Shown: piece after piece, positions 11,791-24,419 of the stretch
Layout: every line of letters begins with the position of its first letter
Numbering within the stretch: position 1 is the stretch's first letter
Assembly: GCF_963455315.2 (NCBI RefSeq)
Contig: NC_083315.2
Span: 144,682,505 to 144,746,504, forward strand
Length of the DNA stretch: 64,000 bases
Direction: 5' to 3'
Origin: Globicephala melas
Taxonomy: Eukaryota; Chordata; Mammalia; Artiodactyla; Delphinidae
The notes under the pieces: model-generated
What the model saw: only the letters and a program-made list of their open reading frames with translations
Databases searched by the model: none
What the model was told of the DNA's origin: nothing
Made by a program: the position numbers and the translations under genes

Positions 11791-11969
11791 AAAAACGAAA
11801 AGATGAACCTTCATTGTCTTGACTTAGGGTCCATCCAGTAACTCCCTGCAGTTTAATGACACTATCTTGTTTGAAGTTAGGAAGTTGAAATTCAGGAGCC
11901 CAAAGGCTTTTCTCTCACAGCCTGTTTGGCAAAACTACCTACTATCAATAGTTAGGGGAAAAAATTCAT

Positions 11970-12070
11970 TAATTACACACGAACCGAGCACTTATATGCC
12001 AGGCACTCTGGTGTTTACAAAGATATATAAGGTAATACACGGGTTCTCAAGGAGCTTAAACCAAGTAGAA
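11970..12070 (-). mobile_element. L2-like fragment
   Basis: A GAGCACTTATATGCCAGGCACTCTGG-type core, reverse of the L2 3' end, followed by TCAAGGAGCTTAAACC. Short and diverged, so the assignment is tentative. Confidence 0.45.
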
Positions 12071-12865
12071 AATATACATGTAGGTACACAGCTACCCTGC
12101 CATGAAGTCGAGATCACTAGGTGCCATTATGAGAAACAAGGTGCCTGTTGATTCACAAAAGTCAAGGCAAGACAGATTTGAGCCCTGAGCCACCCACAGG
12201 TAAAGATGTGGTAGGAAAAGGCAAAGGAAAGAGGAAAGATAAAGTGCTCATGTAGTCTACTGTTTTAACAGAAACAGGAAGCACGGGTAACTCACTCCTT
12301 CATACCCTGCTCAAGTCCCTCAGGCCTTACTGCTTAGTGTACCTGATCTCCAACTGCCAGTATCCATCTCTCTTTGCCTAAGGGCTTCTCGAAAGCTCAG
12401 GAGGCTGCAGGGTACTCTAGGGAATGAACACTCCCTGTGAGCAGGCTCCAGCAATGACTCATATCCCAGCTGCCTAGATCCCAGGTAGAATAACCCTGAA
12501 GTGTGTGTTCTATACCCTTTCCCCTCAGAATCAAACTCCAATTGCCCACAGTAGTAGTTGGCTCACTAAATCATCCTTCTTTCCCCTATTTCACTTTTCC
12601 ACTCCTCTGATATTTACTGCATTTCCAAATAAATTACTTGCACCTGAAACTTGAATCCAAATTAAGACACATGGGGGAGGGAACACAAAAGAACTGTGTA
12701 CTAATAATTTATATATAAAACATATTTATTATTCAACAGCTCATCATTTCATGCTCTGTGTTTAAAAGAGGCTATAAAACTTCAAATAGAGAATTCCTGT
12801 TACCCTGTGCACCCCCTCCCCAATATCTTCCCCAAACTAAACAAACAAAAAATAAATATTAAAAA
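12071..12865. other. Intron sequence without a recognised element
   Basis: No exon signature or clear repeat seen. The stretch 12700-12780 is very AT-rich. Confidence 0.45.
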
Positions 12866-12872
12866 AAGAGTG

Positions 12873-13051
12873 GGGCTTCCCTGATGGCACAGTGGTTGGG
12901 AGTCCACCTGCTGGTGCGGGGGATGCGGGTTCGTGCCCCGGTCCAGGAGGGTCCCGTGGGCCATGGCCACTGGGCCTGTGCGTCCGGAGCCTGTGCTCCG
13001 CGGCGGGTGAGGCCGCAGCAGTGAGAGGCCCACTACCGCAAAAAAAAAAAG
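12873..13051 (+). mobile_element. CHR-2-type SINE with internal deletion
   Basis: Head GGGCTTCCCTGATGGCACAG, A-tail up to 13051, and duplication AAGAGTG at 12866-12872 and 13052-13058. The block normally reading GATCCCACATGCCGCGGAGC is missing, so the copy is about 27 bases short. Confidence 0.92.
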
Positions 13052-13545
13052 AAGAGTGAACCAAGGCTGGGCTTATCAGAGGTTTTACTATTTCATTGCA
13101 AAGGATCAGTGCTTTCCCATTTGCTCAACTATTCACCAGGGAAAGCCATGAAAAGGTAAAAGGGGACTCCCAGACAGAAAGCTGACGCACAAGCCTTCCT
13201 TAGAAGGAAAAAAACTCCCACAGAGTTGAGGCCTCTTGGATTTAGTATGACAGCTCCAGAAATAGGTGGAAAATGAGTACCATGTACAGGCTTCCTCTCA
13301 GAGACAAGGGCAACTGCTGACCCTTTCTTCCTCTTGCAGCCACCACAAGGGAACAGCTCAGGATAATTTCCAAGGAAGGGGTCTCGACCCACTGCCGGCT
13401 AGTCAGGCTGTTTAACTGTTCACACACACCGGAATCACAAAACTGCCCTGAGGAATTCATTTATGGCATTTCTTGGTTGTCTGCTGGGCCCCTTCCAACA
13501 TTAAAAGTCGGCTGCCTAGGATACCGCTGAGAGAGTGAAATAAAA

Positions 13546-13975
13546 ATGAGTTCATCCGTTTATTCATTAAACAAGTATTTACTGAATGTCTACTATGTCT
13601 ACAGTGTTGGGCACTGTCCCAGAGAAAGGACTGATCAGAAAGACCCTGTCCCTACCTTCATGTGACTTACATTTTATTGGGTGGGGAGAGGAAAAGAATT
13701 TTATGCATATATAATGTGAGTGAAGAGTAAGTAGGGGAAAAAAAGTTAAAAAGAATATATGTATGTAATGTGTCCAGTGGTGGCGTTACAGAGAAAAATT
13801 AAACAGCAGGTTGGGGCATGTAGGGAGTGCTGGGGGTGGTTAGTTTCATTTTATACAGGGTAGTCACAGAAGGCCTCTCTGATAATATGGCATTTTGAGT
13901 ACAGCCCTGAAGGAAATGAGGGAGCAAGTTATATGGCTATCTGGGAGAAGAACAGAAGAATATTCTAGAAGGGAC
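13546..13975 (-). mobile_element. L2-like LINE fragment
   Basis: Reverse-strand L2 3' landmarks on the plus strand: TTTATTCATTAAACAAGTATTTACTGAATGTCTACTATG-type sequence, TGGGCACTGTCCC, then AGGCCTCTCTGATAA and CCTGAAGGAAATGAGGGAGC. Well decayed. Confidence 0.6.
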
Positions 13976-14007
13976 AGAGCTCTGGGCTATTTTAAAATAC
14001 AAGGTAG

Positions 14008-14147
14008 GGGCGGTCCATTGGTTAAGACTCCATGCTTCCACTGCAGGGGGCACGGGTTTGATCCCTGGTTGGGGAACTGAGGATCCTGCATGCGTGTGGC
14101 AGCAGCAAACAAACAAACAAACAAATACCACCACCAACAAAAAAACC
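14008..14147 (+). mobile_element. Short CHR-1-type SINE, 5'-shortened
   Basis: GGTCCATTGGTTAAGACTCC, then GGGTTTGATCCCTGGTTGGG and a CAAACAAA-rich tail. The probable duplication is ACAAGGTAG/ACAAGGCAG at 13999-14007 and 14148-14156. The first dozen bases of the usual head are missing. Confidence 0.82.
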
Positions 14148-14165
14148 ACAAGGCAGCCAAAGGAG

Positions 14166-14294
14166 CTCTTTTTCTTTTCTTTTTTCTTTTCTCTTTTCTC
14201 TCCCTCCATCCCTCCCTTCCTCTCTTTCCTTCTTCCTTTATCTCTCTTTCTTTTTTTCTCTCCCTCCTCCCCTCCCTTCCCTTTCTTTCTTTTT
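14166..14294. repeat. 129-nt homopyrimidine tract
   Basis: The plus strand is all C and T except for two A bases (near 14208 and 14240), arranged as TTTC, CTCTTTT and CCCTCC blocks. It directly follows the SINE. Such mirror-like polypurine/polypyrimidine runs can form triplex DNA in vitro. The sequence shows only the composition, not any function. Confidence 0.9.
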
Positions 14295-14447
14295 AAACCT
14301 TTGCAGAAATAAACATCATTTCAAGTGGACTGAGTCCAGAGATACATTTAACGTCATCAGAGCAGCTGGAAAGATTCCTCTCCTCCCAGTTGAAGGAGGC
14401 TGAAGCCTCTGACTGAGGGGTGAGTGACAAATTAAAAACTCACTTCA

Positions 14448-14788
14448 GGGGGTTTCCCTGGTGGTGCAGTGGTTAAGAATCCGCCTGCCAATGTAGGGGA
14501 CAAGGGTTTGAACCCTGGTCCGGGAAGATCCCACATGCCGCGGAGCAACGAAGCCCATGCACCACAACTACTGAGCCTGCGCTCTAGAGCCCACGAGCCA
14601 CAACTACTGAAGCCGGCGTGCCTAGAGCCCAAGCTCCTCAACAAGAGAAGCCACCGCAATGAGAAGCCCGCACACTGCAAAGAAGAGTAGCCCCCGCTCA
14701 CCGCAACCAGAGAAAGCCCACGTGCAGCAACAAAGACCCAATGCAGCCAAAAGTAAAATATAAATAAATTAATTAAAAAAAAAAAACC
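14448..14788 (+). mobile_element. CHR-1-type SINE, long form
   Basis: Full-length copy with the CACAACTACTGA repeats of the body and AGCCAAAAGTAAAATATAAA before the tail. Perfect 11-base duplication AACTCACTTCA at 14437-14447 and 14789-14799. Confidence 0.95.
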
Positions 14789-14799
14789 AACTCACTTCA

Positions 14800-17494
14800 C
14801 ATGAGTGTTTCACCTTGTATCCTCACAGAGATAGATGGGGCAGGGCTCCGAATGAGAAAGAATGTTTTAGGGAGTCCATTATCTAGGCAATAGAAGCCCC
14901 ATTTCCCCAAATGCTTTGAGGCATGGGGGATAGGAGGAGGTAGGAGACCCACAGCCTATTTCAGATCAGAGAGTGGAAGACATACTTAATTTTAACTTGG
15001 CTTTGTGGGTAAGATGCGTGATACCAATGCAAAAATGAGCATAAGTTGTTGTGTGGATCCACACCATCCACAATCCTTCCCAGCTGGCCACAAAGGTTAA
15101 AGGTTGGTTACACTCTAACCCCATCTCTCACTGTTCATTCATTCCGTAGCCCAAGAGGGCAGCCTGTTTACTGATCTTGATGCAGCCCAGTCATCTTAAG
15201 TAGAGCTAACCTAAAGCCAGTGCATTTTATCTAGTCCACTGTCAGTATGGAGATATTAATTTGTTCAAGCACAGGGACAGAGCAACAACTGCTCCTCTTA
15301 ATAGATTTCAAGGAACTACCACCATGACCACCAACAACGACCAAAAAGAAAAAAAAAACCAACCCCCCCCCATATTAGCACCCTGTCACTATCTTATTTG
15401 CCCACATGTCCTCTGTCAATCTATTAACCTTTAGAGAAAACAGTCACATAATACTCCCTACTCTGGTAGACTGCTGTAATGCCCAGCGTCCCCTCCAAGA
15501 ACTCCTGAAACCAAAAAAATGCCTCCCACTTCTCACCCACCCGAAATCCACGTTAAAAAGAGGAAAAAGTTCTAGCATGCAGGAGGAACAGACCATCTAC
15601 TGATATACTCCAAAAATAACCCAGAATATGTCTTAGGTTCTTTGCTAACAGAGAAATCTCTTTCTGCTCAATTTCTCCGCTCCACTTCTCTAAGTAAAAT
15701 ATATGTATATGATATGTGTGTGTAAGTGTGTCTGCACAGCAGTTAATATTCCCCAATATCTGCTGATGGAAAAAGAGATATATCAATCAGCTATTATTCA
15801 CTGAGTACCGATCAATTTACACAGTTCTCTCTAAGGTTCCTCCCATAGTAACTGATTAATTATTCTCCAGTAAATGGCACGCCTGTCTAATTAACTGTAT
15901 TGAATAGGATAGAAAAACCAGATGGCTCTCTAGCCTGGATCAGCAACAGCAGAAACTGCTATTTAACATTTAAATCAAACACAGCTCTCATTTCTCCCTG
16001 ACCTTTGTCAGAAGGGGAAAAAAAAATGTGACTGAACCATTTTGTGATGTGCCCTCTATAAGATTATTTTCAGTAAAAGGTTTGCCAATTGGTATATAAT
16101 ATACCTTTGATCATATCACTTATACCCAGAGCCTGTCACAAATACTATCCAAAGCAAACAGGAAAAGTTTTCTTTGGAAATGGCCAAAGCCATAGGTTTA
16201 TCTGATTTTATTTGTGGTCAGAGAAAATACAATTCCATTGGCTACCAATAAAAGCACACAAATATGCATACCCATAAGATTAACACTATTTTTTGCATGT
16301 GAAGTTTCACGTGATTTTTGCTTCTTTGGATCATTTGCCATTTCAGCTCCACTAGGCTCCTGGATTCTTTGGTTTATTAAAATAACTAACTTTTATGGGT
16401 TCTGAGTAGGAAAAATTCTATTAATAATAATAAAAAACTTCCATAAAGACAGCCAATAACTGTCAAATAATCAGTAGGGAAGAAATTAAAAAAATGCTCT
16501 AAATCTCTAACAGCTGCTTGTAACAAAGTAGGCTGCATTACTTAAAGATGAATCTCTGTTTGGCAAAACTCTTTTGGAAACCTGGGCAAGATGAGGGGTC
16601 ATCAACCAAATGGCCTTCAACAATCAATTTCTCCTCTGTGGGCCTTAGTTTTTATACTTGGGGACTGGGAAGTGGGGAGATGGCATCACTCATTTCAGTC
16701 TGCAAATATGTATTTATATTGTTTATTCAAGCAAAGGTCTCCAGTCTTTCAGAGGAAGGAATATTATTTCCCTTTTCCCTTTTTTTAAGATACCCCAAAA
16801 TGAGGTAAAGCTACTTAAACACTACAAGGAGAATGGGGCAGGTAGAGCAGGTTATACTCTGTTCCCATCATTAATATCTACCAGGGATTTCCTAGTGAAG
16901 CCCAAACTCCTAGTCAGGAACTATATATTAAAGGAGCACTGCCATGTTGTATCACCAGATCACATCAATTCCATTTGTTCCTAAGAGGAAATCAGGTCAC
17001 CTAGTGGTCCTTTTCAGCTTAACAATTGAAAACCAGACTATATCTAGCAGGTGTGCATATACTCCAAAACCTTGTAAGCTTTCTAAGTTCTACATCAGTA
17101 AATGAACTAAAAGATGGTTTAATCCTTGAGTAAAATCTTAATCCAGGATTGCTAATACCTGAAATCCCTAGTTTTTAGGAATTCCATAAACTCCTTAATA
17201 TTACATGCAAAACGATGTGCATATGTACATTTTTCTGAAATGGTGTTCAAAGCTTTTAGACTTTCGAAGAGGTTCAGGAGTCAAAAAGATTTACAAATAG
17301 CTGATTTAATAAACAAGTTATTTTCATGCTACCTTCTCTTTATAAAGTAAAGAGTCTCCTAAAATATTCACCTAAAAAATACATACAACAAGGAATTCCT
17401 CTGCCATAACTGTGTTCAGCTCTTCCTCATCAGCCCATGGAAGAGGCTATTGCCACTTGATCTGAAAACACAGGTGGCAGCAGGTCTATGAGGA
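14800..17494. other. Intron sequence without a recognised element
   Basis: About 2.7 kb of non-repetitive-looking intron. There is a short C-run after an A-run at 15347-15370 and a small GT-rich patch near 15713-15730. No exon-like segment with paired splice sites was recognised. Confidence 0.45.
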
Positions 17495-17665
17495 AGAGGG
17501 TACAATCATAGGCAATGGACTGAGCCTAGTCCTGGTTCAGCTACTGATTAGATCTGCAGTTTCAAACTACTCTAGACCTTAGTTTCACATGGAGATGAAA
17601 CCTGTTCAACTATACCCAAAGGTTGCTGGGAGGATTAGTATGACATGAAAGTGCTTAGAAGCTAA
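17495..17665 (+). mobile_element. MIR
   Basis: Order of MIR landmarks: GACTGAGCCTAGTCCTGGTTCAGCTACTG, CTAGACCTTAGTTTC, GGTTGCTGGGAGGATTAGTATGACATGAAAGTGCTTAGAA (shown in parts). Diverged, no tail. Confidence 0.65.
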
Positions 17666-19489
17666 AGAGCAAAAAATATATAAAAGAAAGGCAAGGAGAA
17701 GAAGAAAAAGTTAGCTTAAAGATACAAAGCAAGTCAAAGGATAGAATCTGAGAGTTGAATCTCCCCTATTAAAGGTGTGCCTTTATTTCAGGAGAACATA
17801 TGGCATGCCAGGCCCCCACGTGAGCTTAATCAGGGCTGCATGGAGTTATTAGGAAAAAAAAAAAAAGCGGAGTTATAACTTTCTAGGTTCCTTTACTGGC
17901 CTGGAGTGCACTTCCTGGTGAATTCCTACACCTCTATTATACCCGTATAATGTCAACACAGAAAGGTTGAGTGGTGACGTAATGTCTGAGGCCAAGCCAT
18001 GTATTCAAGGCCGTTTTGTTGGATTCACAGTGTACAAGTCAGCTCTTTTCTCCAGGGGATGAGATATGATGATTTAATTATCATGATTTTAGGGGTCTGC
18101 CATCTGTCAAGTTCAAGAGAAAGACCTCTGTAAGTGATCCCAATGTTCAGACACTCCAGGGCTCAGCCCTTTCAAGAAAACTTTATTATTCTTTCTCCTT
18201 CCTTCCCTATCCGACTTTCGGCAAGATGTAGGGATTACCAGGCCAGGTGTTAGATGAGACTAACGAAAGAGAAGACTTAAATTACCACACTGTCCATTTC
18301 CAGGCCACACAAACCAGTTAGCCTGAAAGACTTATTTCCCAGAAGCCTGAGGTGCTCTGCTGGACTCTCGCAATCTAGGGCAAGAGCCATTTAAGGAATT
18401 GTGAAAGAAAGGGAACAAAAGCTGGGTGCTGTCTTACAAGTGTGTGCCAGAAAAGCTAGCAGGTGGAAAATTGGCCTTCTTTTTTAACCCTGTTAAGAGA
18501 TTGGCTCACTAAGTATACAGAGGGGAGTGTGAAACTTGGGAGCCAGAATGTACCTAGTCAGGCTTCAGAGAGAAAATGAAAAACAAAAAAATCCAAGTAT
18601 GATACAAAAGCAAGGAGGAGAACCTTTGGGTTCAGGCAGCCTTGAGGAAGGAATGCTGTTTGTTGTTTTACTAAAAGATTCCTCACTATACTGCAAGATT
18701 AGAAGATGGGCTGCCTTTAAAAAAAAAATGTTAAGGCTTTATTTGGGGCTAATTGTTCCTGTTGATGCCCAATCAATCTGATGTCACTCATGTCACCTTA
18801 TCTGATGATAGAAGTTATCGAACTTGAATAAGATTATACTAGCAATAAACAAACCACGTATTCTTAGCCAAAAGTGGGGATGACAGAGTGTATATACAGG
18901 GGTTTGAATGAAAATCTCAAAGAGGGTATGAACTGGCAGTCACGTGAATGTGTCTACCACAGCATCTGGCACACAGCAGATGCTCAGTAAATATCTGCTT
19001 TCTTATTTTATAAGATGGAGGGGATGAAAAGGCATGAAGTTAGGAAGGGTTCAGTAGGAAACAGGAAAAAGGAATGTGTCTCCACTCACCTATGAATTAG
19101 TGACAGACCATGAAACTAAACATGACAGAAAAACATCCTGCTGAAGCACAGAGGTTTGAAACTGGTGGCTCTAATAAAGAATAGGTGTTATGGTTCACAG
19201 GTTTGTTTAATTCATACAATGAAGTATGAATTTGCTGCAATACTTAAAAACCAGGAAACTTCACGTAACAAATCTTTACTTCTGGCTTCCTTCGAAAAAA
19301 CCAAAGGCCCTCCTGGCAGCAATGGGCTGAAGCTGCGTCAAAGCTTCATTTATACGGCATTCACTTAGATTTAGGATGGGGTGGGCTCTCCAGCTGGCCA
19401 CGGTCCCCACTACTCACTAATGTTTACTTCTAGCCCAACTCACTCATTTTTGCTGCTTGCCTTGCTTCAGGCATTACGTTGTGACCTTC
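17666..19489. other. Intron sequence, mostly unrecognised
   Basis: A short A-run (17855-17867). Near 18958-19005 there is a CATCTGGCACACAGCAGATGC-type piece resembling the 3' end of MIR or L2. Nothing else is supported. Confidence 0.4.
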
Positions 19490-19665
19490 TGTATAGTGAA
19501 AAGGAGTCTCCACTGAGAGCTCAAAAATCTGGGTTCTAGTCCTACTCAAACTTGTACATGTCTTAACTTGTATACCTACCCTCTCTAATCCTGTTTTCTC
19601 ATCTGTAAAAGGAGGGGTTGTACAAAATGATCTCTAATAGCTCTATAATTAGAATTAATCTACAA
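19490..19665 (+). mobile_element. MIR
   Basis: TCTGGGTTCTAGTCCTACTC, then TCCTGTTTTCTCATCTGTAA, AGGAGGGGTTGTACAAAATG and CTAATAGCTCTATAATTA, the usual MIR order. Confidence 0.65.
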
Positions 19666-20434
19666 TGGTGGCAATGTGTATGGGGAAGACACAAAGTAGG
19701 CTCAGTCGGTTTTATGCTTTATTCTGATCTTGAAATGTTAGTTTCATTTTGGGGCTAATGAATTACTTAGTGAACCTAGAACAGTCTTATAGGAAGTACA
19801 GGCTCTCTGGCATAATGGTTTGATTTGTGTGGACTGAGTAATAGTGTAATTAAAAGCCAGAAGACTGTCTCAGATAGATAGGTCGCTTACTGCCTTTCTT
19901 GACCATGTTCATTCCTATTATGGAAATTCGCAGATTCCTCTCTGGGATGGTTACTTACCCAGCCTATGACTAAATGAAGAGTTCCAGAGCACAGAGCCTC
20001 GGGCTGTGGGCGTACTCAAAGCATACAAGAAAAAGATCAAATATAAAGACCGATATAAGGAAAGGGTAGGCTTTGGAATTTGAAAGCAGCTAAAAAGATC
20101 CTGTCTGAATCAGTCAAAGAATATACCTATCGGTCCTGCAGATCATACTGTAACTGTGGCAGCTGCTGCTTTAGCCCTGAGTGTGGAAAGTCAGAGCCCA
20201 TAAATCACCTTTGAGAGACATGTTTCAGGAATGAGACAATAATTTTGGCCTCCTATGCTACACTTAGAAAGTATAAGCTCAGTAGATTAGTTTCACTGAA
20301 AATCCATTATTTAATTCATCCTCCTAAAGCTCCTGGAAGTTGAGCAGAAAAACAGGTACTTATCAATCCTGACTTACAGTTATACAAGGCTTAGGCCTGG
20401 AAAGCTAAAAACCACACATTGACCAAAGTACTCA

Positions 20435-20545
20435 AGATTCACTTCAACAAATATTTATTGTGCTCTCAGTGTGCCAGGCATTGGAGACAAGATAATGATG
20501 AATTAGCTACATTTCTTAGTCCCTAAGAAGTGAAGAAAACAGCCA
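20435..20545 (-). mobile_element. L2-like fragment
   Basis: CAACAAATATTTATTGTGCT then AGTGTGCCAGGCATTGGAGA, the reversed L2 3' end, ending near CTAAGAAG. Confidence 0.55.
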
Positions 20546-20967
20546 AACATAAATCTCTGTACTTCCTATTCCCTAGGTTATATACTTCTGATAATCTATA
20601 TAGGGAATATAAATAGACTTTAACTCTGAAATGGATTTGAAGTTAGACTCAATGACTTCCCATCTTCCTCTATCCATGGCAAACCACTTATCCCAACCAA
20701 AAAGCAGTCTAGTTTGTCAGAAAGGATCTATTACCCACAAACTTTTCCCATAGGACAAAAATCATACATAATAGTCAAATCTGAATAGAGAAAATCAAAA
20801 GCCATTCAATGTTTTTACCATTATATATAACCTGAAAGGCCAAAACAACTACATCTTGTCAATGTACATAACCAGGACCACCACAAAACACCTTGTGTGG
20901 CTCTGCCTATGGCAGTATCTGTACCTGTCCCCCCGTATCTCAAAGTGGGTAATTATAACCTAGGTCA

Positions 20968-21156
20968 AAAGTTCTCAATCAGGGGCAATGTCTGGGGACA
21001 TTTTTGGTTGTCTGGGTGACAGCTGGGGGAGATGATAGTGGCATCTAGTGGGGAGAGGCCAGGGATGCTGCTAATTATCCTACAATGCACAGGACAGCCC
21101 CACAAAATAAAGAATTATCTGACCAAAATGTTGACAGTGCCAAGGTGGAGAAACCA
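20968..21156 (+). mobile_element. MER20 (hAT-Charlie) DNA transposon
   Basis: Near full-length non-autonomous copy: AGTTCTCAATCAGGGGCAAT, TCTGGGGACATTTTTGGTTG, GTGGCATCTAGTGGGGAGAG, ATCCTACAATGCACAGGACA and a closing GGTGGAGAAACC that mirrors the start. Confidence 0.88.
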
Positions 21157-21207
21157 TGGCCTATGTGCTCTTACATATTGGTTAGAGGCCTTTGTTCTGG
21201 GTCTTTT

Positions 21208-21405
21208 TTTTTTTGTGGTACGCGGGCCTCTCACTGCTGTGGCCTCTCCCGTTGCGGAGCACAGGCTCCAGACGTGCAGGCTCAGCGGCCATGGCTCACG
21301 GGCCCAGCCGCTCCGTGGCATGTGGGATCTCTCTGGACTGGGGCACGAACCCGTGCCCCTGCATCGGCAGGCGGCCTCTCAACCACTGCGCCACCAGGGA
21401 AGCCC
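21208..21405 (-). mobile_element. CHR-2-type SINE
   Basis: Complete minus-strand copy with its T-run at 21208-21214 and head at 21405. Perfect 15-base duplication TGTTCTGGGTCTTTT (21193-21207 and 21406-21420). It lies about 40 bases from the MER20. Confidence 0.96.
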
Positions 21406-21420
21406 TGTTCTGGGTCTTTT

Positions 21421-23111
21421 AAGGACTCCATGCAGGCAGGCTCTGGCTGCTAACATAGGAACTAAAAGAAAACACAACATCCATTCTCCTTCACCTCTTT
21501 CTCCTTTCTCTCAGGGCCTGTGTCTCTGGTAATAAAACCTAATAAACCACTACATTTCTACATTTAGTGCCTGCTCTTTATTGTTCAATGAAATAAAATC
21601 ACATGCATAAGAGGTTGACATGACAGAAGACAGAAAATCAACAAAAGCAAGGAGGAAAGGTAGACAGGGAGGCAGGGGCTTGGTTGTCATTTCCATAGCT
21701 ATATGAAACTAAATCAACCATTCTGCAGAACAAAAAATTACCTATTCTATTGTGAGTCACATCATCTCTAGAAACTGCTTCTTTCTACCCAAGAAACAAA
21801 CTGTCTATAAAAACTAAGTCTATCAGGCATTGTGGCCTCTCCAAGGAGATATCGCTTATATAACTGAAGCCACCTAGTGGTTTTAAGTGTAGATTGCAGC
21901 TAAGTAGGCCCTAGGACTCTGACAAATATAAATTCTGAATTTAGATATATATTCTCTATTTATAAAAGGGGAAATTCCTAGCCTGGACAACTTAAAAGAT
22001 ATTCTCAGTTTCTTTAACATGCAACTCAAGTAAAAAAGCATTTATTGTGCTCCTACTACATATGCTAATCTTTAAGCTATGATGTCGGGGAGCCTCTACC
22101 TCAGCTAGGGAGAAAAACCCCAGCTACTGCCTTCAAAAAGCAGGGTCTTCACAAGTTCTCAAAGAACTGTTTCTTTTATGCCCCTTGCCCACAAATAACT
22201 TTAAAGCAGTGGAGTACAGCATGTGAGAATTATATGTCAAAGTTTAACATAATTGATGGATCCAAAGCGAACACTAAGAATTAGCAAGACTAAGGTTTCT
22301 ATTTTTCCAATCTAGATGTGAAACGGCAATAAGATTTATTGTGTTTGAGAAGAAAAAAAAAATTTATCCATTTATTTGATCAATCTTACTTTATATTTGT
22401 TTTTACTCAGCTTGATTACTCAGACCAGTCCAACTGATCCATTCACTGACACCCACTTCAGAACTCTATGGCCAAGAGAGACAGGTATAGCAAAGGTATA
22501 GGTATGTTTCTAAACTGCCAGCTCTAAGTCAACATCAGTATCTCGATTCCCAGTAAGACTGTGAAAAGGCTGGAAACTCACAGCTTGGGCTCTCCTTCCC
22601 AGTTGTGATACTGGCAATAAAAAGGAAAAATGTCAGCATCTGGCTTCCTCTCAAACAAAGCTGCTCAGCCCATTTCATCCAAGAAAAAGGTGCCATTCCA
22701 AGGGACTATTCAGGATGTGTGTCTCTTGGAGGGTACTTACAGTGTTTCATACATCATTGTGTTTCACTGATACAAAAAAAAAGGTGTCTTTTTTTGGCAG
22801 GCTAATTTTCCATGGACTTCCTCCTTTCTTTTGAAATGACACACTCTTAGAATCTTAAAGTCTGTTCACAAACTTGGCAGAGCTAGGTTGCTCAGAACCA
22901 TATTGTGGTTTATGGTGTGTGCCTCATACATATTACCCAAAGGCAGCTCTGATGGAAAAACTCACTATTAAGCCAGAATGTCTCCAGACACTTATTGTTT
23001 CCCCTCACCTGTTTCTACCTGACATGGCTAAAGAGAAATAAAGACCAGTACAGAAAGAACAATCTGAGAGGAAAGCATGAGTGTGGGATGCAGGCGGCAG
23101 AAGGCACTTAC
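21421..23111. other. Intron flank downstream of the WD5/6 exon, unrecognised
   Basis: No repeat or extra exon is supported. Ordinary intron sequence continues up to the donor site of the exon at 23112-23325. Confidence 0.45.
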
Positions 23112-23325
23112 CTGGTCACGATCTCCTGCAAAACAGCAGCTTTTCATGGTACATGAGTTGAAGTAACCCTGATTGTCAAACTGGAACACAGGCAGGCGGG
23201 AGTGGATGTCATAGAGCACAGGGGGCAGGCGACGTCTCAGGGCCAGGAGCTGGGTCCCGTTGCTGTTGAATCGCACACTCATGGCACTTTGGAGGGATAG
23301 GTTGCCCCCATAGCGCAGGAGAGAA
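23112..23325 (-). CDS. DCAF5: DCAF5 coding exon: WD repeat 5 and start of WD repeat 6
   Basis: This is the largest exon here at 214 nt. It encodes (S)SLLRYGGNLSLQSAMSV, then RFNSNGTQLLALRRRLPPV, LYDIHSRLPVFQFDN and ends SCCFAGDRDQ. The fifth blade has YD in place of the usual WD and a basic RRR loop, as in the family. The acceptor is ctgccttccag|TTCTC and the donor is GACCAG|gtaagtgc, close to the consensus. It ends exactly on a codon boundary. It sits between two introns of about 20 kb. Confidence 0.97.
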
Positions 23326-24403
23326 CTGGAAGGCAGAAAGCACAGGGTTCAGGCATGAGGCGGGCTGGACCAGAGTCTGCAAAAAACACTGCATTTTGTA
23401 CCAGGACCTCCTGTCAGGCTTGCACATCTGAATTTTGGTAGAAAGTTGTTTTTATGCAGTGGGCTAGAAGGTAATAAAGAGGACGGGGATGACTCCTTGA
23501 TTACATTAAACATTTAACATTTAACATTTAACCTGGTGGTTCCCCTCTTCAATCTCTGAAAGGCAAATTACCAGTAAATTTATAGGAAAAGGATAATACA
23601 AGCATCTTGAAAGAAGAGACATATTAAAATGATTAGTTCTTTTATTTACCAGAGCTACATACGCAAATAGATACTTGTCAAGACCCTGGGAAGTCAGTGG
23701 TGTCCACACTAACTGGCTAATCATGGATGGTATTTAAGGAATATATTTGTCCTTTGAATTAGAGATACAAGAACCATCAGCCAAAACAAGATATTCTAGT
23801 TTATTCTGGATTTTTAAAAAGACAATAATCACTTTATTGCTTACACATTTATTTTTGAATTTTCAATGTTTAGAGAATTTTTATATTCCATATGGCACAA
23901 CTCAAGAATAAATATTAAAGAAAATTTTAAATTAAACACAGAGCAAGCAGTTACAACAATTAGAAAAGCAAGATGACTTGTTTCCCTTTACAATTCCCAA
24001 AGAGTTTATATTTAGCTTTAAAATATACTTTGGCTAATATATATAATTCCATTTATCCACCTTCTACTAGAGAGTGGTATGATCTGGTTCATGCAGTATT
24101 CTTCTGTAGTTTCATAATGTTCATAACATTTTTTAAAAGTCACACAGTATGGTTCCAAATAATTTATTTTGATGACTCAGAAGATACTTACAATGTGTTA
24201 ACTAGGATGGCAGTGAACATTAACAATTATACAGTACTAAGTAACAAATGGTGTGTGTTTTAACTTTCTAGTAGTCAGGCTCCTTGATTATGATTACCCG
24301 GACACTATTTTATTATAGAGGGATGACGGTTCATTGTCCATGTCAACCAACTTTTCTTTCTTTAATTCTTGGAACACGAAATTACTGGTAAGAAAGTGAG
24401 ATT
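23326..24403. other. Intron flank upstream of the WD5/6 exon
   Basis: Contains a tiny threefold TTAACAT repeat (23511-23533) and AT-rich DNA (23820-24060). Nothing else recognised. Confidence 0.45.
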
Positions 24404-24419
24404 AAGTATATGCACTGGA

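Noticed and set aside
21032..21532. 166-codon open frame and overlapping frames
   Set aside because: It runs through MER20 and a SINE; the protein-like part is SINE sequence.
23505..23535. TTAACAT triple repeat
   Set aside because: Only three short units; ordinary microsatellite noise.
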